A DNA stretch of 64,000 bases from Drosophila miranda (taxonomy: Eukaryota; Arthropoda; Insecta; Diptera; Drosophilidae): the NCBI RefSeq assembly GCF_003369915.1, contig NC_046677.1, positions 11,718,001 to 11,782,000 of the forward strand, in the 5' to 3' direction. The notes under the pieces were generated by a model that searched no databases, was not told the origin of the DNA, and worked only from the letters and a program-made list of their open reading frames with translations. A program made the position numbers and the translations under genes. Shown here in pieces: positions 27,001 through 39,501 of the stretch (position 1 is the stretch's first letter; each line of letters starts with the position of its first letter).

Positions 27001-29807
27001 ATTTCACTTTAGAAACACAAAGCATGTGTGGTATTTTATCTCATACATATCTTGTGTTTCTAGATCAAATGTGAGTACTCGACGAATTCCCAATTGAGAA
27101 GTCCCAGTTTTAAGTTTGTTACCAGGTTGTTTGAGAAATGCCAATATTTGAAGAAGAATATATACAAAATGAGTGGTGATCTTGAAAATGAAATGCACAT
27201 TCGTGCTATTTGGCCAACAGTTGATTTATGTTATTTTCTAATTCATAAATATCTTGTGTGCCATACAGCAAGATGTGTGCTTTATCCTCATGTATCCTTT
27301 GCATGGCTTAGATCAAGATATGAGTAATCGACGAATTCTCAATTGAGTAATTCCAGCTTAAAGTTTGTTACAAGAATTGATTTGTGACGCTTTGCCAATT
27401 TTAACATATTAATATATATATTATTTTCAGACGATGATCGCTTTATATCCCTGTACTGAAAAGAAGTGAGCCCTCGGCAAGATGTATGAACGATTTAAGC
27501 CCACATTTTCCGTTTTTTACCAGGTTAGATTTGCGAAACGTCGAGTTTAGGTCGTATCACAGCTCTAACCTGGCAATTTTGCTTGAAAAATACCTCCTTT
27601 TAGAACATTTTGAGATACGCGCACAATTTTCAAGTGATCGAAGACAGTTTAATAAAGAAAATACAAAATTTGCATTTCACTTTAGAAACACAAAGCATGT
27701 GTGGTATTTTATCTCATACATATCTTGTGTTTCTAGATCAAATGTGAGTACTCGACGAATTCCCAATTGAGAAGTCCCAGTTTTAAGTTTGTTACCAGGT
27801 TGTTTGAGAAATACCAATATTTGAAGAAGAATATATACAAAATGAGTGGTGATGTTGAAAATGAAATGCACATTCGTGCTATTTGGCCAACAGTTGATTT
27901 ATGTTATTTTCTAATTCATTAATCTCTTGTGTGCCATACAGCAAGATGTGTGCTTTATCCCCATGTATCCTTTGCATGGCTTAGATCAAGATATGAGTAA
28001 CCGACGAATTCTCAATTGAGTAATTCCAGCTTATAGTTTGTTACAAGAATGGATTTGTGACGCTTTGCCAATTTTAACATATTAATATATATATTATTTT
28101 CAGACGATGATCGCTTTATATCCCTGTACTGAAAAGAAGTGAGCCCTCGGCAAGATGTATGAACGATTTAAGCCCACATTTTCAGTTTTTTACCAGGTTA
28201 GATTTGCGAAACGTTGAGTTTAGGTCGTATCACAGCTCTAACCTGGCAATTTTGCTTGAAAAATACCTCGTTTTAGAACATTTTGAGATACGCGCACATT
28301 TTTCAAGTGATCGAAGACAGTTTAATAAAGAAAATACAAAATTTGCATTTCACTTTAGAAACACAAAGCATGTGTGGTATTTTATCTCATACATATCTTG
28401 TGTTTCTAGGTCAAATGTGAGTACTCGACGAATTCCCAATTGAGAAGTCCCAGTTTTAAGTTTGTTACCAGGTCGATTGAAAAATACCTATATTTGAAGA
28501 AGAATATATACAAAATGAGTGGTGATCTTGAAAATGAAATGCACATTCGTGCTATTTGGCCAACAGTTGATTTATGTTATTTTCTAATTCATAAATCTCT
28601 TGTGTGCCATACAGCAAGATGTGTGCTTTATCCTCACGTATCCTTTGCATGGCTTAGATCAAGATATGAGTAATCGACGAATTCTCAATTGAGTAATTCT
28701 AGCTTAAAGTTTGTTACAAGAATGGATTTGTGACGCTTTGCCAATTTTAACATATTAATATATATATTATTTTCAGACGATGATCGCTTTATATCCCTGT
28801 ACTGAAAAGAAGTGAGCCCTCGGCAAAATGTATGAACGACTTAAGGCCCACATTTTCAGTTTTTTACCAGGTTAGATTTGCGAAACGTTGAGTTTAGGTC
28901 GTATCACAGCTCTAACCTGGCAATTTTGCTTGAAAAATACCTCCTTTTAGAACATTTTGAGATACGCGCACAATTTTCAAGTGATCGAAGACAGTTTAAT
29001 AAAGAAAATACAAAATTTGCATTTCACTTTAGAAACACAAAGCATGTGTGGTATTTTATCTCATACATATCTTGTGTTTCTAGGTCAAATGTGAGTACTC
29101 GACGAATTCCCAATTGAGAAGACCCCGTTTTAAGTTTGTTACCAGGTCGATTGAAAAATACCTATATTTGAAGAAGAATATATACAAAAAGAGTGGTGAT
29201 ATTGAAAATGAAAGTGTTTCCCCGGCCAAACGCACATTCGTGCTAAATGGCAAACAGTTGATTTATGTTATTTTCTAGTTCATAAGTCCCTTGAGTGCCA
29301 TAGAGCAAGATGTGTGATGTATCCTCATGTATCCTTTGCATATCTTCGATCAAGATATGAGTATTCGACGAATTCTCAATTGATTAATTCCATTTTAAAG
29401 TTTTTACAAGAATTGATTTGTGACGCTTTGCCAATTTTAACATATTAATATATATATTATTTTCAGACGATGATCGCTTTATATCCCTGTACTGAAAAGA
29501 AGTGAGCCCTCGGCAAGATGTATGAACGATTTAAGCCCACATTTTCAGTTTTTTACCAGGTTAGATTTGCGAAACGTTGAGTTTAGGTCGTATCACAGCT
29601 CTAACCTGGCAATTTTGCTTGAAAAATACCTCCTTTTAGAACATTTTGAGATACGCGCACAATTTTCAAGTGATCGAAGACAGTTTAATAAAGAAAATAC
29701 AAAATTTGCATTTCACTTTAGAAACACAAAGCATGTGTGGTATTTTATCTTATACATATCTTGTGTTTCTAGATCAAATGTGAGTACTCGACGAATTTCC
29801 AATTGAA

Positions 29808-30790
29808 AAGTCCCAGTTTTAAGTTTGTTACCAGGTCGATTGAAAAATACCTATATTTAAAGAAGAATATATACAAAAAGAGTGGTGAAATTGAAAATGA
29901 AAGTAATCGTGTTGAGGGAAGTGTTTCCCCGACGAAATGCACATTCGGGCTATATGGCAAACGGTTGATTTATGTTATTTTCTAATTCATAAATCTCTTG
30001 TCTGCCATACAGCCAGATGTGTGCTCTATCCTCATGCATCCTATGCTGGTTTAGATCAGAATCTGAGTAACGCAGAGAAGTAACCAAATTTCAAGTTTCT
30101 TACCAGTGTGGATTTGTAAAACGTTGCGTTTTTAAACTCGTATTGCAATTCCAATCTGGCAAGTTAGCTTGAACATCACCTGCGCTTGAGAATGTCTTAA
30201 AATAATATAAAGAAAACTGTAATTTAAACATTAAAAAAGATTTTGTGATGCAAAGTACCGCAACTCTTTCAATTCGTACTTGCAATCTTTTTTGTGGCAA
30301 CTTTGCTTTAAAAAAACATCCAATAAGAAAACAGTTATTTGGTGAAGAAAATACCACAAATACCACTCTATAACTTTTAAGTGCTCTGCAAATTATTCTC
30401 GTCTAATTATGATATTATGATATTTTCTAATTCATGATACAATTGTTGACTACAAAGCAAGATATGAGTACTCCACAAAGAATGATTAATTGAAAATTAA
30501 GCACACATTGCAAGTTTATTACCAGGCCAGATTTGTTAAACGTTTCTTTCCTTAACTCGTATCACAGCTCTAGCCTGGCAATTTTGCTTGAAAAATACCT
30601 CTTTTTAGAAAATTTCGAGATAAGCGCGCAAGATTCAAGTGATCGAAGACAGTTTAATGAAGAAAATATTCAATTTGCATTTGGCTTTAGAAACACAAAG
30701 CATGTGTGGTATTTTATCTCATACATATCTTGTGTTTCTAGATCAAATGTGAGTACTCGACGAATTCCCAATTGAGAAGACCCCGTTTTA
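29808..30790 (+). repeat. Left copy of an old ~1 kb segment duplicated ~4.0 kb apart
   Basis: This segment repeats at about 33,805-34,812. The offset is 3,997 bp at the left (GATCAGAATC at 30054 and 34051) and 4,021 bp at the right, because the right copy has extra bases: 3 near 34,190 and about 21 near 34,265, the latter including AGATCCCAAATCTTTGCC. Both copies contain the longest version of monomer B, with the additional GTAATCGTGTTGAGGGA block missing from all core units. They therefore look ancestral to, or older than, the homogenised core. Confidence 0.85.
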
Positions 30791-32958
30791 AGTTTGTTAC
30801 CAGGTCGATAGAAAAATACCTATATTTGAAGAAGAATATATACAAAAAGAGTGGTGATATTGAAAATGAAAGTGTTTCCCCGACCAAACGCACATTCGTG
30901 CTAAATGGCAAACAGTTGATTTATGTTATTTTCTAGTTCATAAGTCCCTTGAGTGCCATAGAGCAAGATGTGTGATGTATCCTCATGTATCCTTTGCATA
31001 TCTTCGATCAAGATATGAGTAATCGACGAATTCTCAATTGATTAATTCCATTTTAAAGTTTGTTACAAGAATGGATTTGTGACGCTTTGCCAATTTTAAC
31101 ATATTAATATATATATTATTTTCAGACGATGATCGCTTTATATCCCTGTACTGAAAAGAAGTGAGCCCTCGGCAAGATGTATGAACGATTTAAGCCCACA
31201 TTTTCAGTTTTTTACCAGGTTAGATTTGCGAAACGTTGAGTTTAGGTCGTATCACAGCTCTAACCTGGCAATTTTGCTTGAAAAATACCTCGTTTTAGAA
31301 CATTTTGAGATACGCGCACAATTTTCAAGTGATCGAAGACAGTTTAATAAAGAAAATACAAAATTTTCATTTGGCTTTAGAAACACAAAGCATGTGTGGT
31401 ATTTTATCTCATACATATCTTGTGTTTCTAGATCAAATGTGAGTACTCGACGAATTCCCAATTGAGAAGTCCCAGTTTTAAGTTTGTTACCAGGTTGTTT
31501 GAGAAATACCAATATTTGAAGAAGAATATATACAAAATGAGTGGTGATCTTGAAAATGAAATGCACATTCGTGCTATTTGGCCAACAGTTGATTTATGTT
31601 ATTTTCTAATTCATAAATCTCTTGTGTGCCATACAGCAAGATGTGTGCTTTATCCTCATGTATCCTTTGCATGGCTTAGATCAAGATATGAGTAATCGAC
31701 GAATTCTCAATTGAGTAATTCCAGCTTAAAGTTTGTTACAAGAATGGATTTGTGACGCTTTGCCAATTTTAACATATTAATATACATATTATTTTCAGAC
31801 GATGATCGCTTTATATCCCTGTACTGAAAAGAAGTGAGCCCTCGGCAAGATGTATGAACGATTTAAGCCCACATTTTCAGTTTTTTACCAGGTGAGATTT
31901 GCGAAACGTTGAGTTTAGGTCGTATCACAGCTCTAACCTGGCAATTTTGCTTGAAAAATACCTCCTTTTAGAACATTTTGAGATACGCGCACAATTTTCA
32001 AGTGATCGAAGACAGTTTAATAAAGAAAATATTAAATTTGCATTTCAATTTAGAAACACAAAGCATGTGTGGTATGTTTTAACTCATACATAACTTGTGT
32101 TTCTTAGATCAAATGTGAGTACACGACGAATTCCCAATTGAGAAGTCCCCGTTTTAAGTTTGTTACAAGAATGGTACTGTGCTTGAGAAATACTTATATT
32201 TGCACGAGAACATATACAGAAAGAGTGGTGAATTTAGACATGAAAATAGCCGTGTTAAAATAGTTTTTGGCCCTTTCTCTGACTAAATTCACATGAATAC
32301 TACTCACGTGATTATATAATGCATACATATTCATAATTGTTTTCCAAAAAGCAGGATTCGAGCAGTCGGCTAAAAAGGATGAAAGATGTAAGCCCACATT
32401 TTCAGTTTTTTACCAGGTCAGATTTGTGAAACGGTTCCTTCTTATAACTCGTACCACAGTTCTAAACTGGCAACTTTGCTTGAAAAACACCTCTGTTCAA
32501 AGAAACGAGAAAAGAATAACGTACGTTTCAAAACTTAATGGTAATATGGTGATGAAAGCTAGTGCATTCGATTCGCTCTTATTTCATATTCATGACTTTA
32601 GGCACCCAAGGCATGTGTGATATATTGACCGCGTCCATACTTTGTGTGTCTTAGCTCAAGATGTGAGTAATCGACGAATCCCCAATTGAGCGATCCAAGC
32701 GTCAAGCTTGTTACAAGAATGGACTTGGGAAACATTGGCTTCTAATTCGTAGCATCTTTTTCTTCTTTGTCCAGCGCACTGCAAAAGATTTGCATGTATG
32801 TATAAAATTATAAACATTAGATAAAAAAAACATCAAAATTCTGACAGGATTGTTAAAAGTGCCTTCACATACGCGCGTGCGCACCCCCACTAAATTGTAT
32901 GCGAATGTGTGATGAAAAGCAATATTTTGAATAAAAAAATACACAATTATAATATTTT

Positions 32959-33375
32959 GCAGTGAGATATTGTCAACAAACAAAAGAGTTACTGAAAATA
33001 TCAATAATAAACTACAATTTATCCATTTGACTAAGAGAATTACTAAAGAAGTAGATTAAAAGTTGATTAGCAGGTTAAAACCGTTTTGTGCGTGAGCGAG
33101 CTCTGTTAAATTGTGCGTGCGAACAGAAGCAAAATGCAATTTTACTCAACAATACGTTTTGAATTCACATTCTGCATTGAAAAAGCAATGGAAAATAGAA
33201 TGTATTTGCAAATTCTATTGTTCCTTGCTTTTCCCAAGCGGGATGAGAGCAGTCGTCGAATCAAAATAAATTTTTTTGTGGAAACTATAATATGAACACA
33301 TTCAAAATGGCGATTCGGGCGTCTTTTCAGCAAAACATCAAAATACAAAAGAGGTACCATAAATATCAATAATAA
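32959..33375 (+). repeat. Pair of short direct repeats inside the degenerate zone
   Basis: A block ending in ATCAATAATAAA occurs near 32,959-33,018 and again near 33,329-33,375. Both contain an AACA..CAAAAGAGxTAC core. They lie in a stretch (about 32,750-33,500) that otherwise shows little similarity to core monomers and may be an insertion into an old unit. Confidence 0.5.
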
Positions 33376-33804
33376 ATTCCAAACTATGCAGATTAATATC
33401 AGGATTACAATGTACTTTTAAAAATAAGAGTAACCGTGTCACCGACCTAATTCACATTCATACTATTTGGTTAACAAATAAATTTTGATATTTTTAAAAT
33501 CATAAATCCCTTGCCTGTCCTACAGCAAGATGTGAGCAGTCGATAAAAAATATGACCTACTTGCGAAACGTTGACTTTAGCGCGTCTCACAGCTCTAACC
33601 TGGCAATTTTGCTTGAAAAATACCTCCTTTTAGAACATTTTGAGATAAGCGCACAATTTTCAAGTGATCGAAGACAGTTTAATAAAGAAAATATTAAATT
33701 TGCATTTCAATTTAGAAACACAAAGCATGTGTGGTATGTTTTAACTCATACATAGCTTGTGTTTCTTAGATCAAATGTGAGTACTCAACAAATTCCTAAT
33801 TGAG

Positions 33805-34812
33805 AAGTCCCAGTTTTAAGTTTGTTACCAGGTCGATTGAAAAATACCTATATTTAAAGAAGAATATATACAAAAAGAGTGGTGAAATTGAAAATGAAAG
33901 TAATCGTGTTGAGGGAAGTGTTTCCCCGACCAAATGCACATTCGGGCTATATGGCAAACGGTTGATTTATGTTATTTTCTAATTCATAAATCTCTTGTCT
34001 GCCATACAGCCAGATGTGTGCTCTATCCTCATGCATCCTATGCTGGTTTAGATCAGAATCTGAGTAACGCAGAGAAGTAACCAAATTTCAAGTTTCTTAC
34101 CAGTGTGGATTTGTAAAACGTTGCGTTTTTAAACTCGTATTGCAATTCCAATCTGGCAAGTTAGCTTGAACATCACCTGCGCTTGAGAATGATGTCTTAA
34201 AATAATATAAAGAAAACTGTAATTTAAACATTAAAAAAGATTTTGTGATGCAAAGTACCGCAACTCAGATCCCAAATCTTTGCCGACTTTCAATTCGTAC
34301 TTGCAATCTTTCTTGTGGCAACTTTGCTTTAAAAAAACATCCAATAAAAAAACAGTTATTTGGTGAAGAAAATACCACAAATACCACTCTATAACTTTTA
34401 AGTGCTCTGCAAATTATTCTCGTCTAATTATGATATTATGATATTTTCTAATTCATGATACAATTGTTGACTACAAAGCAAGATATGAGTACTCCACAAA
34501 GAATGATTAATTGAAAATTAAGCACACATTGCAAGTTTATTACCAGGCCAGATTTGTTAAACGTTACTTTCCTTAACTCGTATCACAGCTCTAGCCTGGC
34601 AATTTTTCTTGATAAATACCTCTTTTTAGAAAATTTCGAGATAAGCGCGCAAGTTTCAAGTGATCGAAGACAGTTTAATAAAGAAAATATTCAATTTTCA
34701 TTTGGCTTTAGAAACACAAAGCATGTGTGGTATTTTATCTCATACATATCTTGTGTTTCTAGATCAAATGTGAGTACTCGACGAATTCCCAATTGAGAAG
34801 TCCTAGTTTTAA
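33805..34812 (+). repeat. Right copy of the old ~1 kb segment
   Basis: Partner of the segment at 29,808-30,790. It carries small insertions relative to the left copy and the same long monomer B containing GTAATCGTGTTGAGGGA. A fused unit with the canonical GTGAGTACTCGACGAATTCC block follows at about 34,770. Confidence 0.85.
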
Positions 34813-35570
34813 GTTTGTTACCAGGTCGATTGAAAAATACCTATATTTGAAGAAGAATATATACAAAAAGAGTGGTGATATTGAAAATGAAAGTGTTTCC
34901 CCGACCAAACGCACATTCGTGCCTAATGGCAAACAGTTGATTTATGTTATTTTCTAGTTCATAAGTCCTTTGAGTGCCATAGAGAAAGATGTGTGCTTTA
35001 TCCTCATGCATCCTTTGCATGGCTTAAATCAAGATATGAGTAATCGACGAATTCTCAATTGAGTAATTCCAGCTTAAAGTTTGTTACAAGAATGGATTTG
35101 TGAGGCTTTGCCGTTTTTAACATATTAATATATATATTAATTTCAGACGATGATCGCTTTATATCCCTGTACTGAAAAGAAGTGAGCCCTCGACGAGATG
35201 TATGAATGATTTAAGCCCACATTTTCAGTTTGTTAGCAGCTCCACATCACAGTTCTTAACTGGCAACTTGGATTAAAGAAAACCTCTGTTTAAATAGGAA
35301 AAAATAGAAAAACGTCTGCTCCAAATTTCAATTCCAATTTTGCTACCTAGTAGATTTCCTGAAATTGCCTTTTTTAACTCGTACTCCATTTCCACTCTGA
35401 AAACTTAACTTGAACATCACCAGCATTAGTAGAAGCTAGAAAAAAATTGTTCTTTGAACATTAAAAATGAAAATTAAAAGTGGTTTTACTAGCCTTTCTT
35501 ATTCGCTCTTGAATTTTTTATGGGGGTACTTTTCTTGAAAGATTTATGTTTTATTATGCCATTAATAGTT

Positions 35571-36726
35571 CTGATTTTAAAAATAGATGTGAAGTGTGAT
35601 ATTTTTTAGCACCATGTCTTCAGATGACTCCCAAATTAAAGATACTCTGCTCATTTGTTCAATACATAAGTTTGTGAGGGCCCTTTACAGATGAAAGATA
35701 TTTATAGATTCTTACCTCTGGTTGTTCTTTAATATACAATTTTCTTTCTTAAGGTTCCACAAGCTGAAAAAATGCAAATGAGTATGTTGTCACATCTTCA
35801 ATAACGAGTACAGTAAATTCTAATTGAATTAGGATCATAATTTATTTTAATTTCATCACAATTAATATTGCTCTCTTAGAATTTAGTGCACTAAATGATA
35901 TAAGCAACTAACTGCTGACACGCTTCACAAAACAACGACGGCGGCTGCTCCACATTGTACATACAACATTCCTAAGCGGCCAGAGAGATGCGAGTAGCTG
36001 GTTTTTTTTTTTTGGTAACAAATTTTACAAATACATATAAGTAAATTCTCCCTTTTCTAGATTGCACTAAAGTTAATACATGCCACTAAAAGTGTGTCAT
36101 TAGCTTATTCCAAAACATTGTGTATGCCTCTTATACGAGTAAAAATCGTTTTGTAAGTAACTTTATTGATTGCATACAGCGCCTAATCGTCTAATCGTAA
36201 CTATTTGTTTATAACTTATCATCGTTTGTATATATGTATCTTTTGCAGGCTATGATGCAATTTTTTGTGAATGTCTTTCATTTAGGATCTGGGTATAAAA
36301 ATCATTTCCTCTGTTTAAGCTTATGTATAGGGGATTTGTATTGCATTATGCACTTCTTTCTTTTTGTAAAGATATCAAAATGTTTTAACAAGCGTTTGTT
36401 TCATTTCATTATTTAGTACACAGGTATACATAAGGCTCTCACTCGTAAAAGAGATCAGTGATTGTGGTTCTTTATGCGCTTCTAGTGTGTGTGTGCGAAG
36501 TGTTGTCCAAGGCTTAAGCTTAGATATTCAACTATTTGTTAACGAACATTGCGAGGATGCAACTAAAAACTATGCGATTTCTTCAGTTAACTTAATATAC
36601 ATACATATATGTGATCTGTTCTTAGTTTAAAGCTACTTTGTTGTGCAAAATATCATTTTTCATAAATATAAGGCTGCTTTTGGTCCAGGATTTCCTATAT
36701 ACAGTCGCTGAGGGTAGCAAAAAGCC
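35571..36726. other. Kua 3' flank / spacer next to the array
   Basis: No coding signal is seen. It holds a 13-T run at about 36,002-36,014. A TTTATT at 36,162-36,167 (AATAAA on the - strand) is the best candidate for the Kua polyadenylation signal and would give a 3' UTR of about 560 nt. Short open frames here have no coding character. Confidence 0.45.
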
Positions 36727-37903
36727 CTATGTAAGTTTCTTGGCCCATTTCATATCATCGTCGCGTGGCTTTAGGCCCGTAAAATGCTCAATAACAAGCT
36801 CAAAAGTAGACCAGAATCTAAAAGGACAAAAAAATGATCTCACATGAAAATGAAGGTGAATTTAAGGAGGAACACGCCACAAACCTTATACGTTCCAGCG
36901 GCCAATTCAACCATCCCGTGGTTATGCAAAAGTACGTCTCATGCGGTGCCACATGATGTATACGATGATGCTTCCTTGGCAGAATAATGTGACAGCTTTG
37001 CAGTAACAGAACCCACCGTGGCAGACCCCAGTAGGTATGTGACCATTTGTGAATCTATAAAATCATAAAATTCCGATTATTTTTCATGAACGGAATAATA
37101 TATTTGGATGAACCCTCACCTGATTTGTCATGGCCACAAATATGGAGCAAAGAAATACATAGGCTATCCAGCCAAAATGTAGCTGAATCTCGCTGGGCGA
37201 TCGAATGTAGAAATAGTGCGCCAAATACCCAAGAATGGGTATTCCAACCATAAAATTGTCACCATTCGTTTCAATGAAATCGTGGCGCGTTATGGATGTG
37301 GGATCCAAGTGATGCTCGCGAAACGGACGCAGGAAATTCTAAGAAATAATAAAACCATACTAGAGAAACAATTGATGATGGAAAGACCTGCATGCATACC
37401 CTGCCAATTAGGGGCAAATCCACAGAACCCCAGGTATCTGCTGCCCAGTGGACCAGACCAGAAGCAAAGTCTGCTGTTATGATGCCACACAATGCGGACA
37501 CAATGGCCACACTAATCCTCTCCAGTCGCATGTGCCGGACAATCAGTATCAGATTGATGATCATGAGGCCTATGCAGGTGTACACGCAAATGATTTCCTG
37601 GGCCCGCTTTCCTATGGTAAGGATTGTCGGATTGTGTACAATATGAAAATGTTATCCAATACGCCTGTCCTTGCAGCTATAAAGATCCTCACCTGGACTG
37701 TACAAAGAGGCCAGCTCCTGGGCGCCCTTGTTCTGTGGTCCCCAACGTGGCGCCGCCGATGGGGGAGCCACATTGGTCGCTTTGAGTACCTCCGGCCTCT
37801 GATCGGATTCTTGGTCCTTGGTTGTGGCTGGCGCTGAATTGCCATTGGGATCATCCTCGTACATGGAGTTGGCCAGAATTTCCTTGTCGCTCTTACCCGC
37901 CAT
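36727..37903 (-). CDS. Kua: Kua: plasmanylethanolamine desaturase (TMEM189/PEDS1 family), five coding exons
   Basis: The family is an endoplasmic reticulum integral membrane desaturase that makes the vinyl-ether bond of plasmalogens from plasmanylethanolamine. Coding exons on the - strand are 37903-37693, 37611-37400, 37338-37120, 37054-36885 and 36817-36727. All junctions are GT-AG and phases agree, giving 300 aa. Visible family motifs are HWAADTWG (125-132), FREHHLDP with [12 protein letters not shown] (147-169), HKWSH (216-220), and [12 protein letters not shown] followed by HHVAPH (233-252), which supply the histidine ligands of a di-metal desaturase centre. The C-terminal tail ends in [13 protein letters not shown]. 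Hydrophobic segments lie at about 81-95 and 103-124, with others in exon 3. The first 70 residues are polar and unconserved in character. The ATG at 37903 follows GACG and opens the only frame leading into the family core. The gene faces the satellite array with its 3' end. Confidence 0.95.
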
Positions 37904-39110
37904 CGTCTATGAAGAATGGAAAAATGGTTGCTTAACTGAAGAGCTTGATGAAGGAAACGAAACAACTTCAAGAACTTGAGGACGGTCCCTGACTAATGGA
38001 TGGCGACGTGGCGTCTGTATTCAATGTCAGGCCATGGCTTGGGAAGCCCAACAGATGGACCCCTCCGAAGCGAAGCGAAGCCCTTTTTCCACATGCATAA
38101 TTTACGATTTTGATGGGAATAGAAGTAACAAAATACAAGTAACCTAACCACATGGGCGAGGATTATACTAAATACATATAAATTGTTTTTTAAAAACTGT
38201 TGTTATTGTCAACGAATGACCTCTGCACAGGAATCCCTCTCCCCTTCCCCCAGCACATTGCGGCGTTGATGTCATTAGGTCCTCCAACTGCACTAGGTCC
38301 CACACCGTCTGCATAGTAATACCTGCCACCGAATGGGGCGACGTGTCACGCAATATTTTTGGGCTTACGGCTGGTCCGTGGGGAGCGACGGAACTCACTC
38401 GAATGAGTTGTCAGTGGCGGAGGCGCGCCGCCGCGCCAAAGGTGCCTTAATTAGGCAAATTGGTATTTAAATTGTTGTGAACGCTATCTGTCCCTGGAGG
38501 TTGGTTTGGTTTGGGGTCCACAACGATATGCAAAGGATTGTATTTTTAGCAGGCTATTTGTTTCTTTGTTATAACATTCTTTATGTTCTCCAAGAGGTGT
38601 ATTTTTCTATGACAAATGGCGCATAAGCCGTAATGTGACCAGTCTGATGTATTATATTAGAACCCATTTCCATTTAGGCTTTAAAATGTATTTTAAAAAA
38701 GAGCTTTGTATTTTAGATTATGGTGTTTGCGATTGTAGGCATTCTAGAAAGTCTGCTGTAGCTAATCTTAATAAGTAGAGGTAACTTATAACTCGATCTT
38801 TATCAGTGGAATTATCAAAACTTTCCGGTGGATGACTATAAGACCCATACCATAATAGTTACACAACTATAGAGCCGTTCAAACAATAATTCATTTTACT
38901 AACTATCCCTAAAATATAGCAAATATTTAATCAATTAAAAGCTTTCAATCAATGACCTATAAAATACTTGGAAAATACATTCAAAATGCATAAATGTAAT
39001 TACAATAATTAGGTAATTTATAACTGGAAATCTATAAAGAAAATTATACTCGAAGGGTGTTCGAACACTGGCCATTAGGGAAAGTCGTGTCCCAAAGAAA
39101 AAACACATTA
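37904..39110. other. Intergenic region upstream of Kua
   Basis: Probably holds the Kua 5' UTR and promoter, but no TATA box or initiator stands out. A GC-rich patch (GGCGCGCCGCCGCGCC) lies at about 38,424-38,439. The rest, especially 38,560-39,110, is AT-rich with no open frame that looks coding. Confidence 0.4.
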
Positions 39111-39473
39111 ATCAAAACTGGTAACAACTTATTGATAAAGCAGCCCACCAGCTGCTACTGACCCCCTCCGAGTGTAAGGAACTTCACGAGGGATTGACAG
39201 ACTGGTGGCGGCACACGCGTGGGCATTCACTAATGTTACCGAAGCCCCGAGAAAACGAGACACGAAGGACATGAAAAGCAAAGCTCTATAATCTAGGCAG
39301 TGACTGGAGCCCTGTGGGGCCATAAGCAAACATTTCCTTTTGACGTGCAACAGAGCGCAGGATAAACAAAAGAAGGCATGAAGAAACACCAGTAGAGCGC
39401 CGATTCAAATTTCGAAAATAAATGCCAAGTGCCAGAGGAGTGGGCGTAGGTCGGGTCTCCATTAGGGCGAAGA

Positions 39474-39501
39474 CCCTATAGATCCTACCCTCTCTATAGG
39501 G
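39474..39501. other. Perfect 9 bp inverted repeat (hairpin), 10 nt loop
   Basis: CCCTATAGA at 39474-39482 pairs exactly with TCTATAGGG at 39493-39501. The loop is TCCTACCCTC. It lies in a 0.5 kb GC-richer island (about 39,130-39,600) with no convincing gene. Function is unknown; it could be a chance palindrome. Confidence 0.5.

Larger units (their letters stand above)
1..29800 (+). repeat. Homogenised tandem satellite array, ~672/~689 bp higher-order units, 43 full copies
   Basis: Head-to-tail units, all in one orientation. Taking the conserved ATGAACGATTTAAG as register, units start at 165, 854, 1527, 2216, 2889, 3579, 4268, 4940, 5629, 6318, 6991, 7681, 8370, 9059, 9748, 10421 (ATG mutated to TTG), 11111, 11800, 12472, 13161, 13850, 14539, 15228, 15901, 16591, 17263, 17953, 18640, 19327, 19999, 20671, 21343, 22030, 22716, 23403, 24089, 24778, 25469, 26141, 26813, 27486, 28159, 28832 and 29522. 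Intervals fall into three classes: 672-673 bp (16), 686-687 bp (6) and 689-691 bp (21). Copies differ by only scattered substitutions and small indels. The first bases of the window are already array, so the left end lies outside. The family is not recognised by name. Concerted evolution by unequal exchange is the inferred mechanism. Confidence 0.97.
29801..35570 (+). repeat. Degenerate edge of the satellite array (diverged monomers)
   Basis: Homology to the core units continues but in diverged, rearranged form. Near-canonical units occur at 31181 and 31854. Diverged monomers occur around 30053, 30480-30780, 32120, 32380, 32660, 33540-33760, 34051, 34490-34800, 35160 and 35310-35570. Matching blocks include TTACCAGGCCAGATTTGTTA, CACAGCTCTA..TGGCAA and GGTATTTTATCTCATACATA. 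After about 35,570 I see no further match. Loss of homogeneity toward single-copy DNA is the usual signature of a tandem array edge, where unequal exchange is less effective. The right boundary is approximate. Confidence 0.85.

Noticed and set aside
1..29800. Identity as the Responder (Rsp) or 1.688 satellite
   Set aside because: XbaI sites (TCTAGA) in many units recalled Rsp, but unit size and three-monomer structure do not fit the 120/240 bp Rsp repeats. Nothing matches the 359-bp family as I remember it. The family is left unnamed.
1..29800. CRISPR array
   Set aside because: Units are hundreds of bp long without unique spacers, and the genome is clearly eukaryotic.
37084..37646. Plus-strand and alternate-frame ORFs over Kua, Klp38B and nesd
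   Set aside because: They are shadows of the spliced genes, with no independent motifs.
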